Shown: in pieces, positions 24,662-37,536 of the stretch
Numbering within the stretch: position 1 is the stretch's first letter
Layout: each line of letters starts with the position of its first letter
Assembly (NCBI RefSeq): GCF_023343835.1
Contig: NC_064472.1
Location: 48,627,652 to 48,691,651, forward strand
Direction of reading: 5' to 3'
DNA from: Lagopus muta
Lineage: Eukaryota > Chordata > Aves > Galliformes > Phasianidae
DNA length: 64,000 nt
Notes under the pieces: generated by a model
Database searches by the model: none
The model's input: only the letters and a program-made list of their open reading frames with translations
What the model was told of the DNA's origin: nothing
Position numbers and translations under genes: made by a program

Positions 24662-24800
24662 ACATCTGTCACATGGCAACAAAATGTAATGGAATATTGG
24701 TGGGAATGTTCAACTTCTGCTGCCATATCACCAACCTCTGCCTCTGATGTCACATACCAATGTAATAAAAAAGGAGGCACTAATTTAGGAACAGCCTTCT
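24662..24800. mobile_element. Mariner-like DNA transposon end
   Basis: About 135 bp that align with 46450-46588 in the same orientation: TCACATGGCAACAAAATGTA / TCACATGGCAACGAAATGTG, GGAATATTGGTGGGAA / AGAATATTGGCAGGAA, GCCATATCACCAAC / GCCATACCATCAAC, CTCTGATG. It ends in GGAGGCACTAATTTAGGAAC, a decayed match to the end of a chicken mariner element as I remember it (…GGAGGCATTACTTTTGGAGCAGCCCTCG, of the Galluhop/Mariner1 type). The classification rests on memory; the shared homology is seen directly. No transposase frame remains. Confidence 0.55.
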
Positions 24801-26930
24801 TACTATTTAAGAAATGAATGCATTCATGTTTGTAATGAGGTATCAAGGAAGATGAAGAACAAAATTGTGCAGAGTTTGGAGGCAAAGGAAGGAGGAATAA
24901 AGATTTTGGTATATTTCGAAATATTACTTAGTTTTATTTTTATTTTTATTTTTTTATTTTTTTTTCAAAACTGACAGAAGCTGTTTCTTGGACAAGCATG
25001 TAAGTACAAAATCAGGATAGATTTACAAAATGCTCTAAAAGTGTAAGTACATTTTCCAAGACCACCTAGAATTAAGCATCTTAGTTATCCAGTTCATTGA
25101 ATGTAGAGGATTAGAAACCTCTAGAATGAGATTCATGGAAATCAGTATGCTCAGAATACACTTAAAAAATTGAGACTCAGAAGACAGAATAAAGAAGAGT
25201 GTTTGGTATCCAAATCCTGCTGGAATATGTATTTTGGTTGCATGCCTACTTGTCAGCTTTTCTGCCCCTTTGCATTAGACAGAAGCACCAAGTAATAAAC
25301 TATTTACAGCTTGCTCTTTTTCTATCCCCTCAGGGTGTTTCCTTGAGGAGGTGAAGAAATTGATTTTTCTCTGTCCAGTGGTTCTCGTCTTATGCTTGCG
25401 TTCCTTAAATACAGTCCTGTAACTGAGTTGTCATTGGAACAACCATTGATAATGGATGAGATTTAGCTTTTTCTGACTATGTGCGGATTTGAAATTTGTT
25501 CTAATTTCATAACATACGCCAGCAATTGGTCTTAAAGTAAGAGAACACAAAATTTAATTAACAGGCAATTTGATAAACTTATGTGAGCTCAGCTTCAAGA
25601 AGAGGGACTTGAATTTTTCATTAACCTATGATATGCTTGAGTAAGAATTACCATGAAAACATTACTTTCATTGTAGGAATGACTTTCTCTAAGCTGAGTT
25701 GGGTTAGGATAGACATGCACATAAGTAATTCTTTCAGAGAAGAAACAGATGTCGCATTCCTTTTCTTAGCAGAAACTCTTTTCTGCTCTTGGACCTGACA
25801 GGAGAGTTGACAGTACCTTCATCAAACATTACATCTCTGTAATATGAATAAACTTCTGTGAGATAACTGAGTTGGTTCAGATTCTTTTTACTAAATTGAT
25901 TCATTCTTATTCTTCCAGAAGAAGGGTCTCATAAAGACTCTCCATGTCAATTTCATAAGCACTGTTAAACACTCACCTACTTTATCATTGAAATCACCCT
26001 TTTTAAAGCTGAAGTTTAAGAAAGCAGGCAGCAAAAGCTATCAAATATTTATATGAATTTTCTTATATACTTAAATAAGAATTTCTTCTGTCAGTAGTTT
26101 GCTTTAAATTTACTTAAATCTCTTGAAGACTTGTTCTAAAGTTACTCCTGCAATAGTCCCAAGCCAAAGGGATGGGAACTCTGCTTGCGAGCCCCCCTTT
26201 TGTGAAAAGTACTGAGCAAAAAAAGCTAAGGAAAAGTTATGTTCCCTTTTCTACTGCTAGGATTCTTTGCTTAGGGCAGCTTTCATAACTATTCTTTCCA
26301 TTCTTTTTCATTTACCTAGGACAAAAAAAGATAACTAGAGAAACATTTATGGTTTTGAGGGAGGGGAACGTATTAGGATTTGAATTATTTAAAATATGAG
26401 AAGGCAGAGAGCAGGAAGTAGCTTTGAAATACTCTAATGCTACAGCATTGAATCAAAAATCACATTCCTGAAAACTCACCTACGCAGACATTTCTCAGAC
26501 ATCGGATATTTGCTATAGCTTACATTAACTGTTGTGTAAACAAAAATTAGATTGCAAGGACAAAGAATAATCACAGCAAGCAGATTACATTTAACCTCCA
26601 TCTGGCAATAGATTAAAACAAGATGAGAAAAATAAGACCATGTGTGCATTGAATATTTTATATTTACTGTATCTCTGTTTTTTTCTCATTATCAAATTTA
26701 ACTATTGTTCAATTAATATAATCCTCTAGATCATTACTGAATAAATCATTTATGTTTGCTATCATACTGAGTCCTCCTATCAGAACATTCATTGATATGA
26801 GTTTGCCTGACATGAGAAAGAATGTTCTTCCTCATTCTGTACTGCTAACTAGGCAGTATTTTTTGTTGTTTCAGTGAATTTTTGGTGCCGTACAGTAGGA
26901 TATGGATTTGGTTCAGATACACTGCATTGC
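24801..26930. other. No gene seen; TTTTA-rich run at 24931-24965
   Basis: Unique AT-rich sequence. The only clear structure is a TTTTA-like low-complexity run at 24931-24965. No supported gene. Confidence 0.5.
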
Positions 26931-26966
26931 CTCCATCCACTCCATCCACTCCATCCACTCCATTCC
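26931..26966. repeat. 9-bp CTCCATCCA minisatellite
   Basis: About four copies of a 9-bp unit (CTCCATCCA), the last one changed to CTCCATTCCA. A minus-strand frame across it reads V-D-G repeats, which come from the tandem repeat and are not evidence of a protein. Confidence 0.9.
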
Positions 26967-27626
26967 ACACAGACTGTGTGTCAGAACAGATGCATAAACT
27001 TTGGTGTTCTCCACTTGACAAACTTCTGCTAGATTTTTCACTTGGATACATACGTACTTCCCACCAGCAGGAGGCAAAGCTCTTTAAAAATGCAAGGATA
27101 AGACAAGTTTTTCTGTGTTGCCTTTACTCCCTTAGCAGTTCTGCCAGATTAGATGCTTAGATATCTATTGTTCAAATAATTCCATCAGACCTAGTAGATT
27201 CCTATTTTAAACAACATTACAATGCCAACACGATGCCCAAGTGCCTTCTATTCCTATCAAAAGACATGTTGCAGAACATTACTTTCAAAGGTCAAAAAAT
27301 TTTTTTGAACCTCTCAGAATAGAGCTGAGAAGAATCACACCATTGTGGAGCAGTAATTGTACAGACTCCTTGCAGGCTGACTGGCTGAGTTGGTTCTAAG
27401 TTAATTCCTATATACACTTCATCTGCTATTATTAAATTAAATCTTTGTAATAGATGTGTTCTGGACATTCAGCCCTTGATACAAAATTAAAAGGAAGTAA
27501 TTTCCTTAAAGAGATCTCTTTCCACACTGGTGTGAATTGTAATCTATGCTTTGAGTTTACAAGGAATGCATTGGTGGCTTAACATCTTCAATAGCAAAAC
27601 AAGCAGCTTGAATGGAATTTCAAGTT
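26967..27626. other. No gene seen
   Basis: Unique sequence with no supported feature. Confidence 0.4.
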
Positions 27627-27880
27627 TTCAAGTTACGGCAGGGGAGATTCAGGCTGGACATCAGGAAGTATTACTTTTTAGAAAGGGTGGTCAGGCACTG
27701 GAATGGACTGCCCAGGGAGGTGGTGGAGTCACCGAGCCTGGGGGTGTTCAAGGAAAGGCTGGATGTTGTGTTGAGGGACATGGTTTAGTGGGAGCTATTG
27801 GTGATGGGTGAATGGTTGGACTGGGTGATCTTGAAGGTCTTTTCCAACCTTGGTGATTCTATGATTCTATGATTCTGTGA
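27627..27880 (+). mobile_element. CR1 LINE 3' end
   Basis: 3' UTR and tail: GGGGAGATTCAGGCTGGACA, CTGCCCAGGGAGGTGGTGGA, AGGGACATGGTTTAGTGGGA, then TGATTCTATGATTCTATGAT and a final TCTGTGA near 27880. 5'-truncated and well preserved. Open frames across it are 3' UTR translated by chance. Confidence 0.93.
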
Positions 27881-30796
27881 ATTAGAACTGGTTTCATCAT
27901 GTGCAGAAGTGAAAAATCAACACAGTAGTATTTCAGCTCTGTTTAGCTGTGGCTACAACTAGATCTTCAATCAAAGCTGTAATGTGCTCAGTATTCCTAA
28001 AGCTCAGGTTTGCAGCATATTTTTCAAACTGATTTGGAGGTTTGTATGTTTACAAAACATGTGGAAGCTCTATTGCTCAAGTGCTTGATAAATTAACAGA
28101 AAGAAGTACTTGCACTGGTAGTGAGGAAAAAACACAGAATTCAACATTTTAAGCCAATGGAAGTACATAGGAATGATTTTCAGAAACCACGAGGTGTGAA
28201 TGCACTTTAGAGAAAATATTGCAGACAATTATTTCCATAAAATTTATATGCTACAGAGTATTAAAAATGCTGATGTGTTACAAGAGAGTCACACATCCAT
28301 TTCTGACAGAGCTCACGTCAGCAGAGCATGCAAAGCACATCCAGGTAAATGCAAGCTCCCCATAAAAACAACTGAAACCTAGGAAGTTGGAGCTATCATA
28401 CAGAACCTGAGAGATTCTCTAGTACATACAAAAGGTCTTACAATGTGGTTCCTCCTGCAGCTCTATTAATTCTCCTCCACTACATTAAGGACAGTGAAAT
28501 AAAAATACTCTTGAATAAAATCGTGGTTCTTTTTTTTAAGATCCACTGCTTTTTGACTTGGATTATTTTTTTAAGTGAAAATAAATTTTAAACCAAAACA
28601 AAACTAGAAACAAAAGTATTAAAAATTTGGCATTTGCAGTGCTTACCGGAATGGCTGGCACATCAGTTACAGAATGTGAAGGCTGGACTCCCTTCTCTGC
28701 TGTGCAACAGTGCAAAATGAACTGACACCAGGTAGTGATCTCCACAGGAGTACTTTTCTCTTCCAAGGGAAATCTCCATTTTTTGTTGTTGCTCCTCTCA
28801 GTGGAGTAATTAAGAAGAAAAAACAGGAGTATGGTGGTCAGCTAGAGCTGTAGAGGATCCAGCAGGCCCTGCAGTTGATCCCTTGCACATACAGGCTCTA
28901 CTGATCTGTTCATGCTCTTATTTCTCCATTGGCTTAGAGGCCATGTTTTGGGCAGTTGCAGGGGGCTTCCTGCTGTTCCAAGCACAGCTGCTTCATGCTG
29001 GAGAACTTTTTCAAGTACTTAAAAAAAAATTCCCAGAAGTTAAAGGCAAGTGTTCAAAGTTTTTGTTTGCTTTTTTCATTTTTACTTTTTCCCACCTATT
29101 TTTTTTGCTACTTTTATAGTCAGTCTACTCTTCAGAGAAATTGTATCTTTTCACACAAAGTAGTTCTCAATTCACTCTCAAGGGGAATCAAGGAAAAACA
29201 TCAAGCCAGTGTAACTGAACACTGTTTATCCCCTGCCTCTGCAACAGAAGGAAGGTCATTTCTTTGCCATTGGTTCATATCTATAGCAGCTGGAATAGCT
29301 CTCTCTCTCACTCATTTTAGGTATGACCCAGAAATTGCAATCAAAATTGCTTTTAATGTGAAACAGTTAGAGGACAGAGACATTTACTAAGACTTGAATT
29401 TGGATTTGAAAGACAGAATAAAAACACCCAGAAAGAGAGAGGAAGCACCACAAATCTGCCAAATTGAAGAAATATATGATCAAGCAGATGGGAATGAAGA
29501 CCTTTAAAGACAAGTCCATTTGTCTCACTGTGAACTATAACTGTGATTCGGTCAGCCAGAACAATGTGTCCCATAAGAGGGTTGTGTTTTGTTTTGTTTT
29601 GTTTTTGCCAACTTGTTGGCATGGTCTTATAGGATGCAGAGCTGATACCTGGCTGACAGTGAAAGGCAAAACATAAAATTACTGCATTCTTAATGTCTCA
29701 AGATTACTTCATAAATGCTCTTCCAATTTAGCTGTTTATCTCAAGAAATAGGTGTCCCTGAGACAGGAAGAAAAAGTCAGGTGTTCATCACTTTTGAGTG
29801 TTGTCTTTTATGAGAAATAATTGTGACTCGCTTGTATGTGTTGAGATTATAACTTCTTTTTAAAAAAAAGCACAAAACAGCTGGTAGTAGTGATCTCAGT
29901 ACAGCACACACTTAAAACTGGACATATGGGACAACAGTGCTAGAAATGCAAATGAAAAGTTGTAATTGAAAGCAAAAGGTTGTTTAACTTTATTTAGTCA
30001 ACCAGGTAATTCTGACCTGAGCAATAGCAACAGTTTTAATGGTATACTTCAACTACAGAGAAAGATCAAGGGCACATACGATTTCTCACATCACTGAAGT
30101 AATGAGAGTGTTTTAAGTAACAGAGGATAAACCATTGAAAACAGAGATAGATCACATAAATGGTAAATTAATACAGTGCAGTAGTTAAGCTTGATGCTTG
30201 TTCTGTTTAGCAGAAAGATCTGTAGGCACTGTATTGTCTGCCAGGATTCAGGAACATAGGCTCAAATCAATTTGCCATAAAAGACAATGAAGCGAAGAAA
30301 TCGTTTTGAAGAAACTTAACAGCAAAACTTTTATTACTGTTAAGCAGGTATTCTTACTGCAGTGCTGTTGCATGTTGACCCTTTTGTTGCATGCAAGCAC
30401 TGATCATGTTATACAACAATTCAGCAGCCATGCTTCTGAGGATATATTATCAGAATATTTTGCATTACTTCTTCAAATCAATAAAGTGACTTCGTTTCAA
30501 AACTCTGAAGCTTTCACATTGATCTGTGCCCTCAGCTGATGTACAAGCCTCTTCCTTTGTCTTGCAGAGTGCTAAAATCGTTTTCAGTAAGTAAATGAAG
30601 AATATCCAAGAAACCTCTGAGCAAACAGAATCCAAACATAAGCCTGAGAGACATACTGAATGGGTGAAGAAAGTTTTCCTTCTTATTAACTGATTGAGTA
30701 TTTCATTGGCTAATAATTAAATAGTAACATTTCCAATAGGAAGAGGATAACTATTAGGAAAATTTCTGCCCCAATAAGCTTGCTTAGTCATCTTTA
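27881..30796. other. No gene seen
   Basis: Unique AT-rich DNA; GTTTT repeats at 29585-29606. The plus frames at 28883-29119 and 28956-29390 overlap each other and match no family. TSD half CTTTA of the neighbouring solo LTR sits at 30792-30796. Confidence 0.45.
30792..30796. repeat. Target-site duplication, left copy
   Basis: CTTTA directly before the TG end of the solo LTR; matches 31306-31310. Confidence 0.65.
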
Positions 30797-31305
30797 TGCC
30801 TGAAAGAGAGAGGAAAGTCTTCAGCTTTCTTTATTCAAATAAAGGGAGAGTCCACTGCGGCATATCCCTGTGGGGTCTCTGAGAGTACTGTGGTACACAA
30901 CCCCTCTTTTATCCCTGTACTCCATCACTAGAGAGCACTTCCCCCATTAGCTAAGGTTCTTGGGGTTCCCATTCTTCTTGATTCACCTATCAGCCCCCGC
31001 CCAGTACTACTCCCTCTCATTTCCATTGTTTATATGTATTTTGTAATCTGGGTTCAGAGTTTGTTGTTTTACCCAACTGGAACTGTCTTTGTATCCCGTG
31101 AAGTCCAACACTCTTTGTTCTGCCCAGCAAACAAAATGTATATGCAAGTGCTAACCTAGCTTCTCCTGCCATAATACTCAAAGATAAGTTTGTTTAACCA
31201 GATCCTTGTGACTGAAACTCTTCCTCTCGGCTTTTTCTTTATCTCCTCTTACAGGAGATAAAGTATCCTTCCTTTGTTCTTCCCAAATTTTATTTTGCAA
31301 GGACA
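30797..31305 (-). mobile_element. Solo LTR of an endogenous retrovirus
   Basis: A 509-bp block bounded by TG and CA and flanked on both sides by CTTTA (30792-30796 and 31306-31310), a perfect 5-bp target-site duplication. On the minus strand the inner order is that of an LTR: a U3-like part, a TATA box (ATAAAAGA, about 30912-30905), and about 75 bases downstream a polyadenylation signal AATAAA (30835-30830). A short pyrimidine-rich U5 then ends in CA. No gag, pol or env sequence adjoins it, so it is a solo LTR left by recombination between two LTRs. The family is not identified. Confidence 0.72.
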
Positions 31306-31310
31306 CTTTA
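31306..31310. repeat. Target-site duplication, right copy
   Basis: CTTTA directly after the CA end of the solo LTR; matches 30792-30796. Confidence 0.65.
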
Positions 31311-34254
31311 TCCTTGTTTTTCCTTCAATGACTAAAATTGGATAGCAATACATTTACAAACTGCCCTTCAATTTTGTCTGCCCTCTATCCTAGGCAACCA
31401 TTTTCCATTACTAAAAGAACTGTCTCACTTGGTCAGACTGTTGATCCAGCTGACAATGGCACTCTGACATCAGTACTCATCTCACCCAGTTTAAATATCC
31501 TAATATTGTGAAACCAGATAAAAGGTACCAAGGGTCACTTACAGCAACTCTTGCAATTGTGTTTAGAGTTTAATATAATGATAGGCTTTTAAGGGTAAGT
31601 GGAGTATTATTAATTTCTTATGGCAATTTCCAAAAACTGAATCACTTCTTTCAGTTAAGGCCCTCACCTCCTGATAGCACCTAGCCCCAGGACAGCTGAG
31701 CATGCAGAACTGCAAACTGTCTACTGAAATGTCTAAATCTCAGATGTGAAGCTTATATTGTTGGAGCTTCTGCTTCGCTTCTGACTGTGCAAAAGATAAT
31801 GTGGCCTAAGTTTTCTCTTGTAAAGCTGAAGAAAAAAACTCCAGTCTGCTTTTGCCCAAAGTGTGGAAGTAACTGAGGTTAAGTCTCAAATACACAGCTT
31901 CAAAATTCAAATTTACATAAACTCTTATTAAAAGTCATCTGAAATAATAGGGGACTCTCCTTTTGACTTCAGAAGATCAAAGGAACTGACAATCCTTGTT
32001 CTTACATTGCAGAACAAACCTATACTTTGTTAAGTGTTTTGTTCCTTAAATTGTACTACTCAGGTCCAGGAAGGCTCTGGTACAAAGTTTTCTAGCGGGA
32101 AAACTCAGTAGATTTCAGGTTTTAGATTGCAAACTAGTTCAGATTTCAAAAGCAAGAAGCTCCTTATTTTCATTTGATAGGCAATGAAGCAAGGGGAGAT
32201 TACCTGGAATTGAAGTAGCAGAATGAAGTAGACTGTGTAGTCCTTAACAAAGAATTGATATTTTTAGCAAGAATTTGAAGACCTTAGAAGCAACAACCAT
32301 CTATTTTGAGATGCTAGTGAATTTGGAATAGCTCATCCCTACTACTTTTTATCTTAAACACATTACCTGGATATCACAGCAAGACCAAAGCTGGATTACA
32401 ATCAGATTCATGTCTGATGTCACTGCGCTAACTCTGGGAGATCTGATTACAATGCATACAGGCTTGAGGTTCCATTCAGTCCAGCCCAATAGCAGTAAAG
32501 CCCTTCAAACAAAAAGTGGGCAGATAGATGCCTCAGAAATAGCTTTTTTCACTTTCTTATACCATGAAAACTGGGAAAGTAAACTCTGCTCAATTGAGCT
32601 GGCACCAATCGGAGCTAACTCTGGTGTTCTTCACTGGTGGCAACAGATAAAGTAAGGCTAGGAAAGGAAACAAAGTCCAGACAGGTATGTTGTTGTAGGC
32701 AGCAGAGATGGAAAGATGTTCTTGCTTCTCCTAGACTAAATCTGCATCCTCCTCTGTTATAGTTTAGTTTGGAAGTAGTGACACCTGAAAGGAGGGTCAG
32801 GAGAGTGGTGTGCAATTCCACTGGTTCCTTTGACTCTTTTCGTCCATAACCTTGACCTTTGGCTCATTCACTTACACAGCAGGCAGTTTTTGGAAATTAA
32901 ATAAAATACTGTTTATGCTAGTAAGTTTTGAGGGGGAAAATGAAGTTTTCTTCTGGCAAAATGTTCTTAGATTCTATTATTTTTTTTTAATCAACTTTCT
33001 GAAATCTTATTCCTGCAGTCAAAACTATCCAGAGAGGATGATATTGTGTTAAACTTGAGCCTCCCAGGACCGATTGGTTAGAACATGGACAAGATAATTC
33101 ATAAATAGTAAAAGACTAAACTGGGAGCAATAAATATGATCTTCTGCCTGTTCACAGAGTTCCTGGACTCCATTAAAAAAAGTATATAATAATCTTATTA
33201 AAACAAAAATCAAAAAACCAAAAACACAGCCAATTACCTTGCATGTAGCAATGTAAATTTCACCACTAGTAATTAAAATATTGAAATTCATATTCCCTGT
33301 TTTCTAATGCATCTGTGCAAGATTAATGTGTGGCAACTAATATTTGCCCATTTAAGCAGAGGTTCATGAAGGGCATTTCCATTTCTGATCTTTTCTTTCT
33401 GCTCTCATCGAGTGCTACTAAGCTACCTCAAAAGTGTTAATGACATTTTTGCATGATATTCAGATATAATTTTTGAGGATCAAGAATTAAATCAGATGAA
33501 TAAAATGGTCAGACTGAAACTACCACAAACGGTTGATTTTCTTTGTTACATGTATGTGTTTCCTGCACAAGAGAAGAAAGCTCATTAGCAAAAAACAATT
33601 TCTTACTAACAAACCTCACTTCAAAAGCTCTTGATCAGGGTAGTTTCACTTTTGATTAGATTCTATCTATCCTGGGTTGAAAACAGACAAAATTAGAATT
33701 CTGTCTTTGCAGAATCCTGGCTTCTAAATTAATATATATATATATATATATATATGGTCATTTTTTTAGTACAATCAACTTGAATTCTAGAAAAACAAGT
33801 ACTATCCATATCTATCAAATTGAAAAGCCTTTAAGGTTCAGTGAAATTCCTTCCTGACATTTCAGGTTTAGCAGGAGGCTAATTAGGCACAGTTTCAACA
33901 CTGCTGTGCTGCTTTACTGCATAGCAGGCCAATTGTAAGCTACTTACAAACTTAGCAGCACTAAGAGATACCAGCTTGAGACTTATGGCAAGTTTAGATT
34001 GCTTTTTTTTCCTCGCACATTTGCAAAACATACTGAAATTCTGTTTCTCAACATAGACTAATTGGACAAACTTTTTTCACTGATGTGCACTTAAGGCCAA
34101 AACTTAGAAAATGTTAATATATTTTATATGAAATCTTTTAAGCACAATGAAGATGATAACATCCAGATGTCCACATCCACCAGGTTTTAGGAAAGTTCCT
34201 CTCCAGTCTGGTTTGTCTTGGTCATTACACACTAACTACTACGTTTGTATTTGG
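31311..34254. other. No gene seen; TA microsatellite at 33731-33755
   Basis: Unique AT-rich sequence. The only clear structure is a TA dinucleotide run at 33731-33755. No supported gene or dispersed repeat. Confidence 0.5.
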
Positions 34255-35045
34255 ACGTGGGTGATCTGAGACAGCCAGCATGGCTTCACAAAAGGAAGTT
34301 GTGCCTGACCAACCTGGTGACCTTCTGTGATGGAGTGATGGCATCAGTGGACAAAGAGAAGGCAACTGATGTCATCTACTTGGACTTCTGCAAGGCCTTT
34401 GACGCAGGCTCCCACTGCATCCTTATCTCTAAATTGGAGAGATATGAATTTGAAGGGTGGATTATGTGGTGGATAAGAAATTAGTTGGAAGGTTGCTGTC
34501 AGAGGGTAGTTGTCAATGGCTCCATGTTCAGGTGGAGGCTGGTAGTGAGCAGTGTCCCCCAGGGGTCCATCTTGGGTCTGGTATTCTTTAAGATATTTAT
34601 CAATTACACAGATGATGGGATTGCATGCACCCTCAGCACATTTGCTGATGACACCAAACTGAGTGCTGTGGTTGATACAGCAGAAGGAAGGGATGCCATC
34701 CAGACGACCCTTGATAAGTTTGAAAGGTGGACCCTTTTGTACATTATGAGGTTCAACAAAGGAATGCAAGATGTTGCCCTTGGATTAAGGTAATCCTGAG
34801 TATTTATAAAAACTGGGAGAAGAACTCCTTGAACATAGCCATGCTGAGAAGGATTTAGGGGTTCTGGTTGATGAAAACCTTCACATGAGGAAGGCCAATG
34901 GTATCCTGGGTTCCATCAGAAGAGGGGTGGCCAGCAGGGACAGGGATGTGATTGTCCCCCTCTGTTCTGCCCTTGTGAGGCCCCAGCTGGAGAACTGTGT
35001 TCAAGTCTGAGGCCCCAGTGCAGGAAAGATGTGGAGCTTTTGGAC
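34255..35045 (+). mobile_element. CR1 LINE, RT-core fragment
   Basis: Internal piece of CR1 ORF2 without its 3' UTR tail. The reading runs in one frame from [21 protein letters not shown] sequence (34275) through palm motif [10 protein letters not shown] (34377-34403), a single stop TAG at 34482-34484 where CR1 normally has tryptophan, then [12 protein letters not shown] and the catalytic box FADD (34641-34652). The frame is lost near 34793. The remaining part to 35045 matches the ORF2 C-terminal region ([23 protein letters not shown], [13 protein letters not shown]). It is truncated at both ends. Confidence 0.92.
34257..34793 (+). pseudogene. CR1 ORF2 reverse transcriptase fragment
   Basis: About 180 codons of reverse-transcriptase core interrupted by one nonsense codon (34482-34484). 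All three catalytic aspartates expected in motif A and FADD are still present, unlike in the 9331-11790 copy. The fingers and thumb are incomplete, so no active enzyme is expected. Confidence 0.85.
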
Positions 35046-37492
35046 AGTGGCTTCAGTAACTTCACTATAAAGACAGAGATAGTAAAGGAATGGCTTTCTG
35101 TATGAGTTGGAAGAAGAAATAAAGCTGAACTATTTACACCATTGCCATTGCCATAAATCTGTAACCTGTTAATTGTTCTGTGATTTAAATAATTAGTGAT
35201 ATCTGTTAATCATCCCTTTCATCTGGATTATATGAAGTAAAAATAAGCACTGGCTATAATTATTTGCAAATGAAATCCACACGCTTTATCCTTGGTTACC
35301 CCCATGGCTTTGCATAAGTACCAAGCCCATCAGTACATCCTTTTGACTACATATACAGAATTGCAAGATTAATTTTGAAAAAATAAGAATAATATGTGAA
35401 GACACTATTTTTCTTTGAGGTAGGATTCCAGGGAATGAGTATGAAGGCTAACTAGACCTGAGAAAAATTATAGATTTTCCATTACTTAAAAAAAGAGAAG
35501 ACAATGTCTCCATAAAAACTCAACACTTATTCCTAGAGCTGTTCTATGAAGTGTGAGAGATGATTTCCAACACAGCAATCTTGTTTTTTACACAGTTTTC
35601 TAGATGTAAGGTTTTCCTTTTTTGCCTTTCACACATTATTTTTTCTCTGTAAATTTATCATTCTTCCCTTTAAATTGCAAATCAGCAGGATGAAAAGCAT
35701 AACATATCCAAGATAGCCAATGGATCATACTATCCCGAATATTTCTTACTGGCTTCTAGTATCATGAAAATCTTTTTCTCATTTATAAGTGGTCTAGAGA
35801 TGAATGTTTTTGGAGCTGATGTTCAGCAATTTATTTTTGAGACTTTCAGGCATGTTTTCCACTTGACTTGGCTGACTCAATACCTAAGACAAAACTTGGA
35901 TTTCTGTTTGGAATATGACAGATACTCCAATTTTTGTTTCAATTTGTTCTCTTTTAGAGCAAAGTTTAATGAGTTCATTTTAAATTAATCTAAAATACAG
36001 ATTTGAAATTCAGTGTAAAATGTAAAAGCAACTCTCCTGAAGGATTTTGTCGTTTTTGGAAAATGTTTCCTTTTGCATATGAAGTGAATACACTTCTTTA
36101 TTTTCACACTTGAAGATCTTCCGTAAGAAAGTGAAACTAGACGTAATTTTTATCAGTCTATGTATTTCATTGTCTATTGCTAAGACTTAAAAAGTTTGCA
36201 TTAGCATGGTTGGATACAGACACTTGAAATTCTTTCTTCTCTCGGGATCCTGCCTTCTTGATAGGATATTGAAGTCCTATCTAGTTTTTTTTCCTGCTGC
36301 ACTTACGTGGTTTTCATAAAGGTCTGTTTTGATTACTACTTAGTATTTTCTTTTTCCCCTCCTCAAGTTGTGACTTCTTGCTTGTTCTCTCAGAAATCAC
36401 TGTATACTTCTGAATCAAAGCTGAGAGTTTCCTGGGAATTGATTTCACTCTCTCTTCTTCTGAAGAGGCTTTTTAGAAGTGATTACTTTTTCTAGGACAG
36501 GCTGCTCCAGTTAAACTCTCTTTGCAGAACTTCCTTTGTTACAGCATTTCAGGCGTTCCAGGTTGGTGCAATGTCCGAACATCCTCTGACTGAAGTGGAA
36601 GAGAAGATAAGGTACTCATCTTGGGAACACAGCATTTGCTTTGTCTTTGTTTTCTTGATATTTTAATGTATGTTGTTTCTACTCTGCCACTAAACTTTTT
36701 TATCGTATTCACATTGCGTTAGGAAAAACAGTCGCAAAGGAAAGACTAGAAGGCAATTTTTTTGTGTAATTAAGCACTTGAAAACTCAATTTCAACTTGT
36801 CTGCATCAACACATACTGTGATATCTTTACATTTCTAATTTTTTACTGCAGGTCATTCTTGTTCTCTCAGTGTACTGTATAGGACTCCTTGCTGCCAGTG
36901 ATTAACAGGTCAAATGTTGTCTACTGTGCTTATTGAACAGGATCACAGGGAAGGGAAGATGCCTGCGGGTACAAATCTTCAAACTCAGCCCTATGTATGC
37001 TGCAGATCTCACAGTCTACACAGCCAGAATAGAATAAAGAAAACAGAGCTGTAATCACCATTCATTGGTTTAGAAATGTCATGCCAGCCACATTTCAGAC
37101 ATTGTACGGTATTAATACTAATCAGCATACATTAGCAGCCAGAAATGTTCACAACTGTTCTAACAGCTGAGTGCCTCCGAGCTAAATTGAATTCATCCCT
37201 TAGACACCCATTAACACCTCTCCTTCCCATTTAGATAATAGAGCACAGTTGTTCAGGAATGTTTATGAAATGACATCCATTTGATTAATAAGTGACCTTG
37301 ACTGAATGAGAATATATGCTGTCTGGAGTTTAAAGGATCTCCCCCTTTTCCAGTAATCTTGTCAGGGTTACAGCACTCCAAATCCTTAAAGAACTTGTAG
37401 GTGTGCAGTCAGTAATTATTGTGGGTTCCTGGCAGAGGTGGCGGGTTTTTTGCTTTTTTTTTTTTTTCCATGAGAAATGTGTTTGGGAGAAT
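35046..37492. other. No gene seen
   Basis: Unique AT-rich DNA. Frames at 35764-35988 and 36307-36495 are rich in F, L and S from T-rich sequence and match no family. A 14-base T run lies at 37454-37467. Confidence 0.45.
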
Positions 37493-37503
37493 TGTTTGTT
37501 TTG

Positions 37504-37534
<31 letters not shown>
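37493..37534. repeat. TTTTG pentanucleotide microsatellite
   Basis: Seven to eight near-perfect TTTTG units, preceded by a TTTG-like unit. Confidence 0.95.

Positions 37535-37536
<2 letters not shown>

Noticed and set aside
26931..26966. Short CTCCATCCA repeats as a CRISPR-like array
   Set aside because: No spacers, 9-bp unit, and the genome is a vertebrate; plain minisatellite.
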